DNA of 64,000 nt from Stentor roeselii. Taxonomy: Eukaryota > Ciliophora > Heterotrichea > Heterotrichida > Stentoridae. This document shows positions 1 through 9,708 of the stretch, piece by piece; positions within the stretch are counted from its first letter, which is position 1; the number at the start of each line of letters is the position of its first letter. Under the pieces are notes generated by a model. The model worked only from the letters and a program-made list of their open reading frames with translations. It was not told where the DNA came from and made no database searches. The stretch covers positions 92,754 through 156,753 of the forward strand of contig RSEH01000096.1 in the NCBI GenBank assembly GCA_006503475.1. Direction: 5' to 3'. The translations under genes and the position numbers were made by a program.

Positions 1-510
1 ATCATCAGAAAATCCTCTATCATAAGCAAGTTGGTAATAAGGTGAAGGATCGAAGTCAGGTGAATTTGCATAGAGTTCAATATAATCTTTTTTGGTCTCG
101 CCGTCATCTGATGTGCAATAGTAATTAACAAAGTAAGTTTCTTGATCGGTATCAATCATCACTCCTTCAACATCCCCTTCCTCATGAATTTCGGTAAATC
201 TACCCCAGTTGCCTTCATGAATGTGGTGGTCAACGCTGAAGTAGTCAATAAAATAAACCCTGCCGGGGATTCCACTATACTTCGCAGCATCTAAGTAGTG
301 ATTGCTTTGTGATTTGAATTCAATCCTTACGCATTCTCCATAGCCATTAGGTCCATAATCTGATCTATAGATTTGGTAAAAGGGTTGATTCAAAAAGTCA
401 ATATTCAAGCCAGGGAGCTTTTGTTCTGAAGGACAGTTTCCAGGACGACCTAGATTGACCCATTCCCAAGCAAGAGAGAGAGAAATAAAACTCAGGAGAA
501 GCGATTTCAT
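1..510 (-). CDS. Lipocalin-like secreted protein, copy 1 (3' end cut by window edge)
   Basis: Reads leftwards from an ATG at 510 and is still open at base 1, so about 170 residues are visible and the C-terminus is missing. It begins with a hydrophobic signal peptide (MKSLLLSFISLSLA) followed by a Trp-rich mature start. Like the next two genes it has an early Cys, a Y-x-I-x-R motif, a second Cys, and the lipocalin-type block DTDQETYFVNYYC about 130 residues in, corresponding to the family's TDYxxY signature, followed by a conserved YDRGF region. Lipocalins are small secreted beta-barrels that bind hydrophobic ligands; the ligand here is unknown. It is a divergent tandem paralogue of the genes at 1189 and 2465. 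The family call rests on motif spacing only. Confidence 0.75.
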   Translation of the reverse strand, partial: MKSLLLSFISLSLAWEWVNLGRPGNCPSEQKLPGLNIDFLNQPFYQIYRSDYGPNGYGECVRIEFKSQSNHYLDAAKYSGIPGRVYFIDYFSVDHHIHEGNWGRFTEIHEEGDVEGVMIDTDQETYFVNYYCTSDDGETKKDYIELYANSPDFDPSPYYQLAYDRGFSDD

Positions 511-1188
511 ATTTATGGACGAAATTTTTTGGGAAATGGAAACTTTGGCTTGATTTATGTATGAGTGAATCGAAAATTTATGAAGAAGTGATAGCTAAAT
601 TCTGTAGTTTCTAGATATTAAGTGATTAGGATTTTTATTATTAGTCTTAAAGTAAGATTTTACTCTGAGAAAAAAGGGTAAGGATTGCATTTTAGAAATT
701 TTAAAACAATTTTTGGTGGTTTATATAAAGGAAAGAATGAATTGATTCTCTACTCATATTGAAAAAAAAACTTTGTGTTAAATTATGCTGAAAGAAAAAT
801 TTAAAAATATTAGGAACTTTGTTCCTACTATCCGTTTTGAATAGATTACAATAGAGTATGGAGTTTTTGAACTATTTTTGCTTAAACACCCATCTCGATC
901 CCACCTATTAATGAATATATTACAGTAAGTAGCCCTTTGATTAATTTAAACTTTCGACTAAACTGAATATCAATATCCACAAAGAAAATAATCCTTCAAA
1001 ACATTATGATTACTCTGAAACTCAAGAAACCTTATTATTTTGATGGATTATTCATCTAGGTGAGAATTTTTGATATAACCCAGTTAGATAAGTATTCTTA
1101 ACCCTTAACTATACTGAATTTAAAAATTTATCAGTATTTAGGTTAATTTCAAATAATCGTATATTAAAAGCTTAAGAGTATGCATTAT
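511..1188. other. Intergenic spacer
   Basis: AT-rich spacer between lipocalin-like copies 1 and 2. Apart from the conserved element near 810-842 and a 20-bp block directly upstream of the ATG (sense AAAATTTCGTCCATAAAT) I see no gene. Confidence 0.6.
810..842 (-). promoter_or_regulatory. Conserved upstream element, copy 1
   Basis: The plus strand reads TAGGAACTTT, then 10 bases, then TCCGTTTT. The same core and nearly the same spacing recur upstream of the two neighbouring paralogues. In this copy the first half is a perfect palindrome, TAGGAAC-TTT-GTTCCTA. It lies about 300 bp upstream of the start codon at 510. Conservation inside otherwise diverged AT-rich spacer suggests a regulatory site or remnant of the duplicated unit. 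Confidence 0.5.
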
Positions 1189-1773
1189 CTAGTAATTAGT
1201 CCTAATGGTAGCCTCACCACAGTACTCAACATTTTGATTAAGTCTTGTTAATTCTTCATCCTTGTAGCCCCTGTCATAAGCATATTGGTAATATTTTGAA
1301 TCATCAAAATCTCGGTAAATAGAATAAGTCTCAAAATATTTCCAAGTTTTTGTATTATTGTCACTAGGAACACAATATATAATCACATAATAAGTTTCAT
1401 AATCAGTATCAAGCACTTCAAAAGGTAAAGAAAACCCAAATGTGATATCAGCCATGCCTCCTTTTCCCCAAAAGCCTGGCTTTGTATCCCAAGTCATAAT
1501 GAAATCATTCACATAGTAAAATCCGTCTTGAAGCTTTGTATAAAAGGTATAATTTTGAACATTTCCTACTGGCTCATCCCAAATGAAATAGTTGCATTGA
1601 CCATAATCAAATATATCATCACTGGACCTTGTGATAATGTAAAATATTTTGTTTGGAATACCTGTTGAAAACTTATCCATCCCTCCAGTTTTTTCACAGA
1701 CTCCGTCATCCAAATTCGCTTCCCAATCCCAGGCAAGAGTGAGGCAGATAAAGCTCAGAAGCAGCGATTTCAT
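1189..1773 (-). CDS. Lipocalin-like secreted protein, copy 2
   Basis: 194 residues. The frame is open to 1821, but I choose the ATG at 1773 because MKSLLLSFICLTLAWDW then aligns with the signal peptide of both paralogues and the conserved leader CCATAAAT lies directly before it. Visible lipocalin features are an early Cys after a Gly/Val, F-Y-I-I-T-R followed by a second Cys (the strand A/B Cys pair), and VLDTDYETYYVIIYC, a strong match to the TDYxxY lipocalin motif, followed by an Arg-containing YSIYRDF segment and a C-terminal Cys. Likely secreted or vacuolar. Exact ligand and role cannot be told from sequence. Confidence 0.8.
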   Translation of the reverse strand: MKSLLLSFICLTLAWDWEANLDDGVCEKTGGMDKFSTGIPNKIFYIITRSSDDIFDYGQCNYFIWDEPVGNVQNYTFYTKLQDGFYYVNDFIMTWDTKPGFWGKGGMADITFGFSLPFEVLDTDYETYYVIIYCVPSDNNTKTWKYFETYSIYRDFDDSKYYQYAYDRGYKDEELTRLNQNVEYCGEATIRTNY

Positions 1774-2464
1774 ATTTATGGACGAAATTTTATGGAAATA
1801 TGAGAACTTATTAGATTTCATTTGAATGAATCAAAAGATAATAATTAGAGAAGAGTTTTATGAGATTGTAATAGAAAATAATTGAATATTTGAAAAATAA
1901 TTTGTTTTTTATAGAAAATTATCAGATGATAAGGAAGGAGTATTAAATAAAGAATAGTTTCAGAGTATTGTAGAGATAGGTGTGGTTTTTTTAAATGTAA
2001 AGAAGAAATAGTAGGAACTCTTGTATACGCTATTCGTTTTTAATGGAAAATATGTTTGAGTTTAAAGTTATTTTCGATATAAAATGGTAGAGTTCTTTGA
2101 ATTACGTTTACGAAGTATAAAATTGTTGTGTAATTCAGGTTAGTTGAAGAAGTGATATTCAAGTAAGAAATTTTGATTAAAATCATTAAATATTTAGAAA
2201 AATATAGCTTCTAGTAAGAAATTTAGAAAATTTAAGTTTAGGGTAAATGCTTAACTCTTAACGTATCCTCATAACTTATAAAGTATTTTTTGTATCGAAA
2301 AAAAAAATTTAAACATCCAAGTGAAGAAAAATTTCAATAATAAGCTAAAATATTCGATAGAATGTAAAGGATTAAAGTTTAAAATTATGATAAAAGGTAA
2401 ATGGAAACTACCATCTTCAATCTCAAATCTCTCTGATCAATATCTTAATTAAGCTATGCATAAA
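1774..2464. other. Intergenic spacer
   Basis: AT-rich spacer between copies 2 and 3. It carries the conserved element at 2012-2042; nothing else coding or structural recognised. Confidence 0.6.
2012..2042 (-). promoter_or_regulatory. Conserved upstream element, copy 2
   Basis: Plus strand TAGGAACTCT, 11 bases, TTCGTTTT, about 240 bp upstream of the ATG at 1773. It matches copies at 810 and 3281 in both half-sites and spacing. Confidence 0.5.
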
Positions 2465-3043
2465 CTAATTAGTTCTGATTGTATATTCCCCACAATATTC
2501 AACGTCTAAAAGCGTGTTTTCAAGTTGTTCATCAGTAAATCCCCTATCATACGCATAATGGAAATAAATGGAACTATCAAAATCACGAGTGGTTGCATAA
2601 ACCGCAAAATAGTCTCTTTTATAATTTTCATCAGCCTGAGTGCAACTATAATAAACATAATAAGTTTCAAAGTCAGTCTCAAGTACTTCAAAAGGTAAAT
2701 GACTTCCATGAGTATATTCAGTGATATTTCCCTTTCCCCAGTGACCCTGCTGAGTATACCATTCAATAGTAAATTCATTTTCGTAATACTTCCCATCCTG
2801 GAACATGACATAAAAAGTATAATTTTGGAATTCATTATCTGTCTCATGAAACTCTGCCCATGAACATGCACCGTAATTCATATCACCGTAACTTGATCTT
2901 GTGATCTGGTAAAATTTTGTATCGATTACAGCAGTTGAATAAGCATTTAGTCCAGATGTACTGTTGCATACTCCTTCGCGAAGTGTATAAATCCAGTCCC
3001 AAGAATAAGAGAGAGACAGAATACTCAAAAGCAGCAAATTCAT
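2465..3043 (-). CDS. Lipocalin-like secreted protein, copy 3
   Basis: 192 residues with signal peptide MNLLLLSILSLSYS and the same layout as copies 1 and 2: early Cys, F-Y-Q-I-T-R, second Cys, then VLETDFETYYVYYSC (TDYxxY-like; the Tyr is Phe here), YATTRDF and YDRGF near the C-terminus, ending CGEYTIRTN. Copies 2 and 3 are clearly closer to each other than to copy 1. It lies in the same orientation as both paralogues with spacers of about 680-690 bp, which indicates tandem duplication. Function beyond a small ligand-binding beta-barrel is inference. Confidence 0.8.
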   Translation of the reverse strand: MNLLLLSILSLSYSWDWIYTLREGVCNSTSGLNAYSTAVIDTKFYQITRSSYGDMNYGACSWAEFHETDNEFQNYTFYVMFQDGKYYENEFTIEWYTQQGHWGKGNITEYTHGSHLPFEVLETDFETYYVYYSCTQADENYKRDYFAVYATTRDFDSSIYFHYAYDRGFTDEQLENTLLDVEYCGEYTIRTN

Positions 3044-3748
3044 ATTTATGGTCGAAGATTTTTAGGGAAATGGATTCTTTACAAATATTTGATCATAGAG
3101 TGGATTGGTTTAGAAACGGATGAATTAAAGGATTGGGAAATTGTTTTAAGTTTTTAAAAAAGGTGTATTTGATTTTGGGATTCAAGATAGGGATACAAAT
3201 GAAAATTGATTTCAAGTTTGGTTTGGAATTAATCTTAAAAGTTTCTGAATGATTTTAGTTAGGGTATGGAAAAGTAATAGTAGGAACTTTTATAGGTGAT
3301 ATTCGTTTTAAAATGGTGAGGACCCTATATTTTTTTGTTAGAAACTGATTATTAAAGGTTTATAAAGAATGAAACTGGTTATTATATGATATCTTAAAGA
3401 AAATTGAATTACTTAAAAATAATTCTTACTGTTTTCTTTAAAATTATTTAAACAACCTTGGTTTTCAGTTCAGAAACTGCGAGTATCAATCTGCTTACAA
3501 CCTAAAAATCTTTTTGAAGTTTGGATCGCATTTAATACGAAACAGTATTATTTAGTTCTTTATATATTTACTCAAGGAGATTTCAATGAAAAGTTTCGAA
3601 ATGAAAAAGTTATTGGCTCATGTAAAATCTTTAACTCATGAAAAACATGCTTGCTCATGAAAAATGTTTTATTATACGTTAATTCTAATCAAAAAGTACC
3701 TTGTTCTGCTAATCGACGTCTTCAGTTGACAAGTAATAACTAATAAAT
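3044..3748. other. Intergenic region between divergent genes
   Basis: Separates lipocalin copy 3 from SEC23. It holds the conserved element at 3281-3315. A short imperfect repetition of CTCATG-A-AAA units occurs near 3615-3670. No gene seen. Confidence 0.6.
3281..3315 (-). promoter_or_regulatory. Conserved upstream element, copy 3
   Basis: Plus strand TAGGAACTTT, 11 bases, TTCGTTTT, about 240 bp upstream of the ATG at 3043. Third occurrence of the element shared by the lipocalin-like genes. Confidence 0.5.
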
Positions 3749-5989
3749 ATGAGTGAGGCGGTGTACGCTCTAGAATCTCGAGACGGCATTCGTTGTACCT
3801 GGCAATACTGGCCAAATAGCAAAGTTTCAGCAACAAGGAACGTCATCCCAGTTTCGCTTGTATACAATCCTCGAAAAGAAGGCGAAAATCTTGCATTAGT
3901 TGAATACGACCCAGTACTTTGCAGCAAGTGCAAACTCGTGTTGAATCCTCACTGCAACGTTGACTTTACCTCTAAGGCATGGGTATGTCCAGTTTGCCTT
4001 AATCGAAACCAATTTCCAAGTCATTACCGGTCTCATATATCAGAGTCGACACTACCCACAGAGTTGTCACCGTCTTCAACTACAATGGAGTACATCTTAC
4101 CTCCAAACACTCAATATCCTCCAGTATTCGTCTTCGTTGTAGACACAAGTTCAACTCCCGAAGAACTAACCTATCTAAAGTCCTCCTTACAACAAAGTCT
4201 AAACTTACTCCCAAGTGAAAGTCTCGTAGGTTTTATTTCCTTCGGCAAGAACAGTTACGTCTATAACCTAAGCTGGACCGAAAACATCAGATGCGTTGCG
4301 TTCCGAGGAGACAAGAACTACGAACTTCAAACCATAAAAGACCAATTAGGCCTTATCGGAAACGACCCTCGAGGTATCCAAGCCGGAGCGCGTAAATATT
4401 TAATGCCAGCAGGAGAATGCGAGTTCAACCTAAACAGCATAATCGAAGAACTAACCAAAGACTCCTGGCCTGTCTCACAAGGCAAGCGTCCTTTAAGATG
4501 CATTGGGACTGCGCTGAATCTCGCAGTTTCTCTTCTTGAAGTAGCTTTTCCAAGACACGGCGCAAGAATCATGCTCTTCGCAGGGGGTGCCGCGAGTTTC
4601 GGCCCAGGAATGATCGTCTCTGAAGACCTTTTAGACTGCATTCGAACTCAGGACATGATAAAAAAAGATAACGCGACTTTCACTAAAGCAGCGACGAGTT
4701 ATTACTCAAGTCTTGCAGTGAGAGCGAGTAACAACGGCCATTCTATTGATATCTTTTGTTGCGCTATTGACCAGATCGGCTTACTTGAAATGAGAAGTCT
4801 TAGTGAAAAGACGGGCGGGTACTTGGTACTTACTGATACCTTCAAAAGTGACGTTTTTAACTTTTCTTTGAGAAGGATCTTTTCTAGAGACGACACCGGC
4901 GCCTTGCAGATGGGCTTCAATGCGACGATTATGTTACTCACTTCAAATGACATAAAAATCAACGGCGCAATCGGCCCTGGAGTGTCATTGAAGAAGAAGT
5001 CAACTTTTGTTAGTGACACTGAAATTGGAATGGGCGGAACCAACATCTGGCACGTTGGGAACATCGACAGTCAGACTTCTATTGCGTTTTACCTCGACGT
5101 CACTGCAAATGAAAATGAAGCAAGAAGACAATTTGCGTATTGTCAGTTCCAGACCCGTTATCAACATTCTTCAGGCAGGATGCGTCTCCGAGTGACCACT
5201 GTGAAGTACCCTTACGCTGAACAGGGAAATATCGCCAAGGTCATCTCTGGCTTTGACCAAGAAACTGCTGCTGTCATCATGGCCAGGTGGGCAGTGAGCA
5301 AGTCTGAAAATGAAGAAACCATCGACGTCATCAGGTGGCTTGATCGCACTCTTATTAGACTTGTCAAAAAATTCGGAGAGTACCAGTCAGACCTGCCTCA
5401 TACTTTTCGCTTGTGTCGGGAACTCTCGCTTTACCCTCAGTTCATGTTTCATATGAGACGGTCTCAGTTTTTACAGACTTTTAATGTGAGTCCTGATGAA
5501 AGTGCTTATTATCGTACTTTACTTGTTAGGGAAAATGTCACGAATTCACTTTTGATGATACAACCTGCACTTTTACAGTACTCTTTTGAAAGTCCTCAAC
5601 CAACTCCAGTGCTTTTGGATATTGTTTCTTTGAAAAATAATGTGATCTTGCTTTTAGATACGTTTTTTAATGTGCTTATCTGGCATGGAGATATGATTTC
5701 GAAATGGGTGAAGCTGGGGTATCAGGAAAAGGAAGAATATGAACATTTCAGGACTTTGCTGCAATTGCCGAGAGATGATGCTCAGATTATTTTAACTCAG
5801 AGGTTCCCGGTTCCGAAGTTGCAAGAAACTGAATTTGGAAAAGGACCTGAAAGACTTTTGAAAGCTAAAGTCAACCCTTCTAATGTTAATGCTGGAAACT
5901 CTACAGTGGAAAGTGGAAATTATTTCACTGAAGATGTGTCTTTGAAGGTGTTCATGGATAGTTTGATCCAATATGCTGTTAAATCTTAG
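3749..5989 (+). CDS. SEC23: COPII coat subunit SEC23
   Basis: 746 residues, full length for the family. SEC23 with SEC24 forms the inner COPII coat at ER exit sites, and SEC23 is the GTPase-activating protein for SAR1. The N-terminus ([12 protein letters not shown], then [14 protein letters not shown]) is diagnostic of SEC23 rather than SEC24. The zinc finger is C58-x2-C61 and C80-x2-C83. A vWA-like trunk follows (VFVFVVDTS near 125), then beta-sandwich and helical domains, and the C-terminal gelsolin domain ends [20 protein letters not shown] and [12 protein letters not shown], matching the region that carries the catalytic arginine in known SEC23s. Single exon. The ATG follows AATAAAT. The gene converges on the cyclin gene 70 bp downstream. 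Confidence 0.97.
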   Translation: MSEAVYALESRDGIRCTWQYWPNSKVSATRNVIPVSLVYNPRKEGENLALVEYDPVLCSKCKLVLNPHCNVDFTSKAWVCPVCLNRNQFPSHYRSHISESTLPTELSPSSTTMEYILPPNTQYPPVFVFVVDTSSTPEELTYLKSSLQQSLNLLPSESLVGFISFGKNSYVYNLSWTENIRCVAFRGDKNYELQTIKDQLGLIGNDPRGIQAGARKYLMPAGECEFNLNSIIEELTKDSWPVSQGKRPLRCIGTALNLAVSLLEVAFPRHGARIMLFAGGAASFGPGMIVSEDLLDCIRTQDMIKKDNATFTKAATSYYSSLAVRASNNGHSIDIFCCAIDQIGLLEMRSLSEKTGGYLVLTDTFKSDVFNFSLRRIFSRDDTGALQMGFNATIMLLTSNDIKINGAIGPGVSLKKKSTFVSDTEIGMGGTNIWHVGNIDSQTSIAFYLDVTANENEARRQFAYCQFQTRYQHSSGRMRLRVTTVKYPYAEQGNIAKVISGFDQETAAVIMARWAVSKSENEETIDVIRWLDRTLIRLVKKFGEYQSDLPHTFRLCRELSLYPQFMFHMRRSQFLQTFNVSPDESAYYRTLLVRENVTNSLLMIQPALLQYSFESPQPTPVLLDIVSLKNNVILLLDTFFNVLIWHGDMISKWVKLGYQEKEEYEHFRTLLQLPRDDAQIILTQRFPVPKLQETEFGKGPERLLKAKVNPSNVNAGNSTVESGNYFTEDVSLKVFMDSLIQYAVKS

Positions 5990-6059
5990 GTCATTAGAAT
6001 AATAATCAGGATTTTCTGAGGGATTTTGAAGATTTTTATAAAGGAAGGGTTTAGATTAA

Positions 6060-7382
6060 TTAGATTGATTTCGCTAAGTTTTCCATTTGGTTGTTTACTT
6101 CTTCTTGTTTCTTGTCACTGTTATGCTGGAGTTTTAAGACCACGTCCACTGCCAGAGCTTTCAATGGAAAAGACCGGTCTTTATCTTGTGCGTAGGTTCT
6201 CAATAAAAAATAAGCTTGGGCATATTCACTACTCGTAACTTTCAACTGATAGTCAATCAAAGTCAAAAAAGCCGCTTCAAGTCTATTAATCTCCTGAATA
6301 GTATGATTAGAAAAAGCAAGAGCAAAAGAGTTATTTTCAAAAGACTCATCATCCCAGACCTTAGAAGCTTCAACAAAAACAATAAAAATAATTTTCTTCC
6401 AGTTGTAATGATTGAGTCTAATTCCAGACTTCCCAACAAGTCTCTCCAAATAAATCAAGCTAACAATAGGTACCTCATATTCAAGTTGTCCCCTCACAAC
6501 AAGATTTTTGACATAATTATAAACTCCGACCTCATCAGGCAGCGCGATTTCTTCATTGAACATCTCAGCCATTCGATGTCTTAATCCCAACAAGCGAGAA
6601 CCAAGAACAGGCTGATTTTGAATATGGTTCATCACAGCGCGCGACAGACACCTGCAGACCTCTTCCAAGTCCAAATTGACTAAAGTCGACCTCATCTGCA
6701 TGGAGTCAAGAGACTTTCCCAGATGACTGTCGTGGAGCTTCGGGTTTGAACACTCTTCAAATGCCAAGGGCGTCTCGAAAAAACTGTCTCGGCTCATTTC
6801 GACTGGCAGTTTTTTTAATAGTTGAATCGGCTGATTTTTTCTTCGGTAAAGCTCGAGTTCGAGTTCTTCGATTTTTTGGCGGGCGAGTTCTAGTTCTTTT
6901 TCTAATTTCTTTTTGGTTTCGACTTTTTCTTGCTTTTCTAAGGAAATTGAAGCAGGCCCGGTACTGTTTTTTCGGAGACTTGTCGATGTTGCGGAGGTTA
7001 TGTTGGAGGCTGTTCGGCAGTTGATCCGGTCTGCATCTAGTGCTGAGTAGGACTGGAGGTAGTCCAGCATTTTACGAAATTTGTCTATTTCATGAATGTC
7101 TGCCGAAAGCGAACGCATTAGCTGAGAAAACTCTGATGGTGACAAGTCCAGCAGGTGCTGCGCATTAAACGACTTCAAATCAATAAGTCTCTACGTAAGG
7201 ATTACTTTTGTGAATTTTGAAAGACCGAATTCTGATATCGTCTTCATCAGTTCGTTTCCCTGAGGAGCTGATATTGGCCGAGGTGATATCGGATGCTTTA
7301 GACTTTTACGGATTGTCCCTTTCGCGTTTTGAAGCTTCTTGTTGTGGATTTTTTGAGAGTTTTCTGCTTCCCATTTTTTCAT
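6060..7382 (-). CDS. Cyclin Y-like (PHO80-type) cyclin
   Basis: 435 residues after removing one 15-nt intron. Residues about 235-345 form a cyclin box of the cyclin Y / PHO80 class: YLERLVGKSGIRLN, WKKIIFIVFVEASKVWDDES, then INRLEAAFLTLIDYQLKV. The tail SSEYAQAYFLLRTYAQ with SFPL also aligns with human cyclin Y. In animals cyclin Y recruits CDK14/16 kinases to membranes; the partner here is unknown. The N-terminal 60 residues are basic and Ser/Pro-rich and come from the first exon. Without splicing the frame hits a TAG, and the second part lacks any ATG near its start, so the intron decides the model. The start ATG at 7382 lies in AATCAAATG. Confidence 0.9.
7191..7205 (-). other. 15-nt spliceosomal intron (cyclin Y-like gene)
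   Basis: Sense GTAATCCTTACGTAG. It contains the in-frame TAG; removal joins ...FTK to RLID... and restores one frame through to the cyclin box. It has GTAA at the 5' end and TA five bases before the end, like other introns here. Confidence 0.9.
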
Positions 7383-7521
7383 TTGATTATATCTGAATTT
7401 CTTAAATGTAATCTCTAATAAATTGAATGCTCATCACTAAACCCCTAAAATTTTCCACAAAAAAAATAAACAATAAACCAATGACCCTAATAAAAAATCC
7501 TAAATTTTTAAAAATAAACAA

Positions 7522-9699
7522 ATGAAAGTCTTCTTCTGCGACAACTCATTCAATCTGAGCAGTCTAGTGACAACAACAGAATTCTACATAAAGTCAATAT
7601 CAAGTACAGAGAAGATAACCTACATCCTTGAGTCATCAGGAGAAGTCTCAGCATTCAGCAAGACATTCAAGTTATATTCGCTAAGCCTTCCATTCAAAGT
7701 ATCAACCTTAAGCTGTGGCCGTGAACACGTCGGAGTCTTAACAGAAGACCTGTCAGTTTACACTTGGGGAAGCGGCGAGAGTGGAGCCTTAGGTTTGAGT
7801 TCAGCGGAAAGCAGTTCAATTCCATGCAAAATTGCTCTTTCCAGCGACTTCTGCATTAATGGACTGGTTTGCGGAGGTTGGCATACTTTGATATTAGCCA
7901 GGTACTCGGCAGGAAAGAACTTCTTGCTGGTCACTGGACGCAACTCTGAAGGACAGCTTGGAACTGGCAAGCTCAACCGAGAACTGTTTCCTGTCAAAGT
8001 TGAGATCTCTGAAGAGATCGTTGAAATTCGCGCTGGGAATAACTTTTCAATGGTCTTGAGCGAGTCTAGAAGTGTTTATATGACTGGAGATAATCGATTT
8101 GGTCAACTGGGAATTGGACATAAACGAAATGTGTTTTCGTTTGAAAGGGTTCCTATTGATAATGTCCAGGACATCGCCTGTGGTAATCATTCTGCAGCCG
8201 TTGCCAACGGAAAGGTTTATGTCTGGGGAACCTGCAGCTTCGGAGAGTTTTTAAGACCGACTCTAATGTCCGGAATCTCAAACCCTGAGCAAGTCTTCAT
8301 CGGTGACTCAGTCGGAGCCGCTATAGATATCGAACACAACCTATGGACTTGGGGAGGTAAAAACATTGAAGGAAAAGCAAGAAAAACAGAAATAAAAGCA
8401 GACACTCTTAGTCTCAACAGCGGTTCTCATGTCTTTGCCGTGAGTGTCGGTAAAGACTTCGTAAGAAAAAAAGAAAGAAGCAATACGAATTCCTTCCAAT
8501 TCAACAAAAATGAACTTTTAAGTCCAGCAGCCCAGAAAAAAAGAATCTTTTTCGCTGAAGTCACAAGCGAAACTCCGAAATACAACCCGGGTTATAAAGG
8601 GTTTCGAGATGGCAGTTCTGAGAAAAAAGAGGAAAATCGTGAAGTTCAAGGAAAAATCAATTTTTTCAAAGAAGAAAATGAGAAACTCTTGAATAGTTCT
8701 CAGGGACTCACTAGTCGACTTAATGAAAAACTCCAGGAAAATCATGAATTGCATGAAAATATCTCAGCTTTAAAAGAACTTCTACAGCAAAAAGATGAAA
8801 ACATGAAAAAACTAGTTCAAAAAGTGGAATTGATGAAAGAAGAAAAACAAGCTCTTGAAGAGAACTCAGCATCTCTAAAAGACCAGATAAGAAAGCTTTC
8901 AATCGACCGTGAAAGACTTTTAAAGTCATTCCAAAGTGATTCCGAGGTAAAAACTTACTACGAAAAATGTCTAAACGAATTAGAAGAACTTCGCCATCAA
9001 GAAAAAGCGAGATTTTCAAATGAACTTGAGAAACTTCAACAAGAAAACGAGTCGATTCAAGGACTTCTAGCAAGTCTTCGAGAAGAAAACAACCATCTTC
9101 GAGGTTCTCAAGAATTATCAGCTCGTCGCCTCGAGTGTTGCGAGGATGAACTGACCCACGCCTCGACCCTCAGATCTCAACTAGAAGAAAAAATAATAAC
9201 TCTTCAATCACGGTTAAACGACCTGACCTCAGCAAACAACAACCTTTACATCAACCTAGAAAAAGAACTTTCTCACAAGTCCGACTTAGTCTCTCTTTCT
9301 CAGTTAAGCCGTCATCTTGAAGAAAACACTGGAAGTCAAGACCAACAAGAATTTCAAGAAAATGAAAACCTTGCAAATCTTTCAAAAAAATCGATCACAA
9401 TCACTCGTGCACCTCATTTAAATGAAGACAATCCTGAAATTCTAACGAATCGAAAAGGTCTTTCTCAACAACATCAAGAGCGACTCATGCGAGTCGCTGC
9501 TGAAAAGTTGCAAATTGAAGATCTTGACAATGAACTTCATAGTCTTTCTTCAAGTTCTCCAGTGCACGCGATTTACTCTCCGATCAGGGTGCATAAGAAG
9601 AGCTTTGAAGACGTGCGCAACCAAATCATCAACTTGAAGAAAAAAAGGTCTTTTCTGCATAAGGACTCGAAGTTCGCCTCGAGTAGCTTTCGAAAGTAA
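7522..9699 (+). CDS. RCC1-repeat protein with C-terminal coiled coil
   Basis: 725 residues. Residues about 55-310 contain five to six RCC1-type blades, visible as repeated CGREHVGVL, CGGWHTLIL, AGNNFSMVL and CGNHSAAV cores followed by W/T-G-xx-xxGQLG turns. From about 365 to 620 the protein is a long heptad-rich coiled coil (LQENHELHENISALKELLQQ region), followed by a Ser/Lys-rich tail. RCC1 propellers serve as Ran exchange factors but also as ligand-binding scaffolds, and the long coiled coil argues for a scaffold rather than a true RCC1. Single exon. It is separated from ARP6 by only 9 bp. The specific role is not recognised. Confidence 0.85.
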   Translation: MKVFFCDNSFNLSSLVTTTEFYIKSISSTEKITYILESSGEVSAFSKTFKLYSLSLPFKVSTLSCGREHVGVLTEDLSVYTWGSGESGALGLSSAESSSIPCKIALSSDFCINGLVCGGWHTLILARYSAGKNFLLVTGRNSEGQLGTGKLNRELFPVKVEISEEIVEIRAGNNFSMVLSESRSVYMTGDNRFGQLGIGHKRNVFSFERVPIDNVQDIACGNHSAAVANGKVYVWGTCSFGEFLRPTLMSGISNPEQVFIGDSVGAAIDIEHNLWTWGGKNIEGKARKTEIKADTLSLNSGSHVFAVSVGKDFVRKKERSNTNSFQFNKNELLSPAAQKKRIFFAEVTSETPKYNPGYKGFRDGSSEKKEENREVQGKINFFKEENEKLLNSSQGLTSRLNEKLQENHELHENISALKELLQQKDENMKKLVQKVELMKEEKQALEENSASLKDQIRKLSIDRERLLKSFQSDSEVKTYYEKCLNELEELRHQEKARFSNELEKLQQENESIQGLLASLREENNHLRGSQELSARRLECCEDELTHASTLRSQLEEKIITLQSRLNDLTSANNNLYINLEKELSHKSDLVSLSQLSRHLEENTGSQDQQEFQENENLANLSKKSITITRAPHLNEDNPEILTNRKGLSQQHQERLMRVAAEKLQIEDLDNELHSLSSSSPVHAIYSPIRVHKKSFEDVRNQIINLKKKRSFLHKDSKFASSSFRK

Positions 9700-9708
9700 T
9701 TAAATCTA

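Noticed and set aside
1774-1821. Upstream ATG at 1821 for lipocalin copy 2
   Set aside because: It would place 16 polar residues before the signal peptide and breaks alignment with both paralogues.
2506-2871. A 121-codon frame inside lipocalin copy 3 in another phase
   Set aside because: Low-complexity translation without start context; the overlapping frame has a signal peptide and family motifs.
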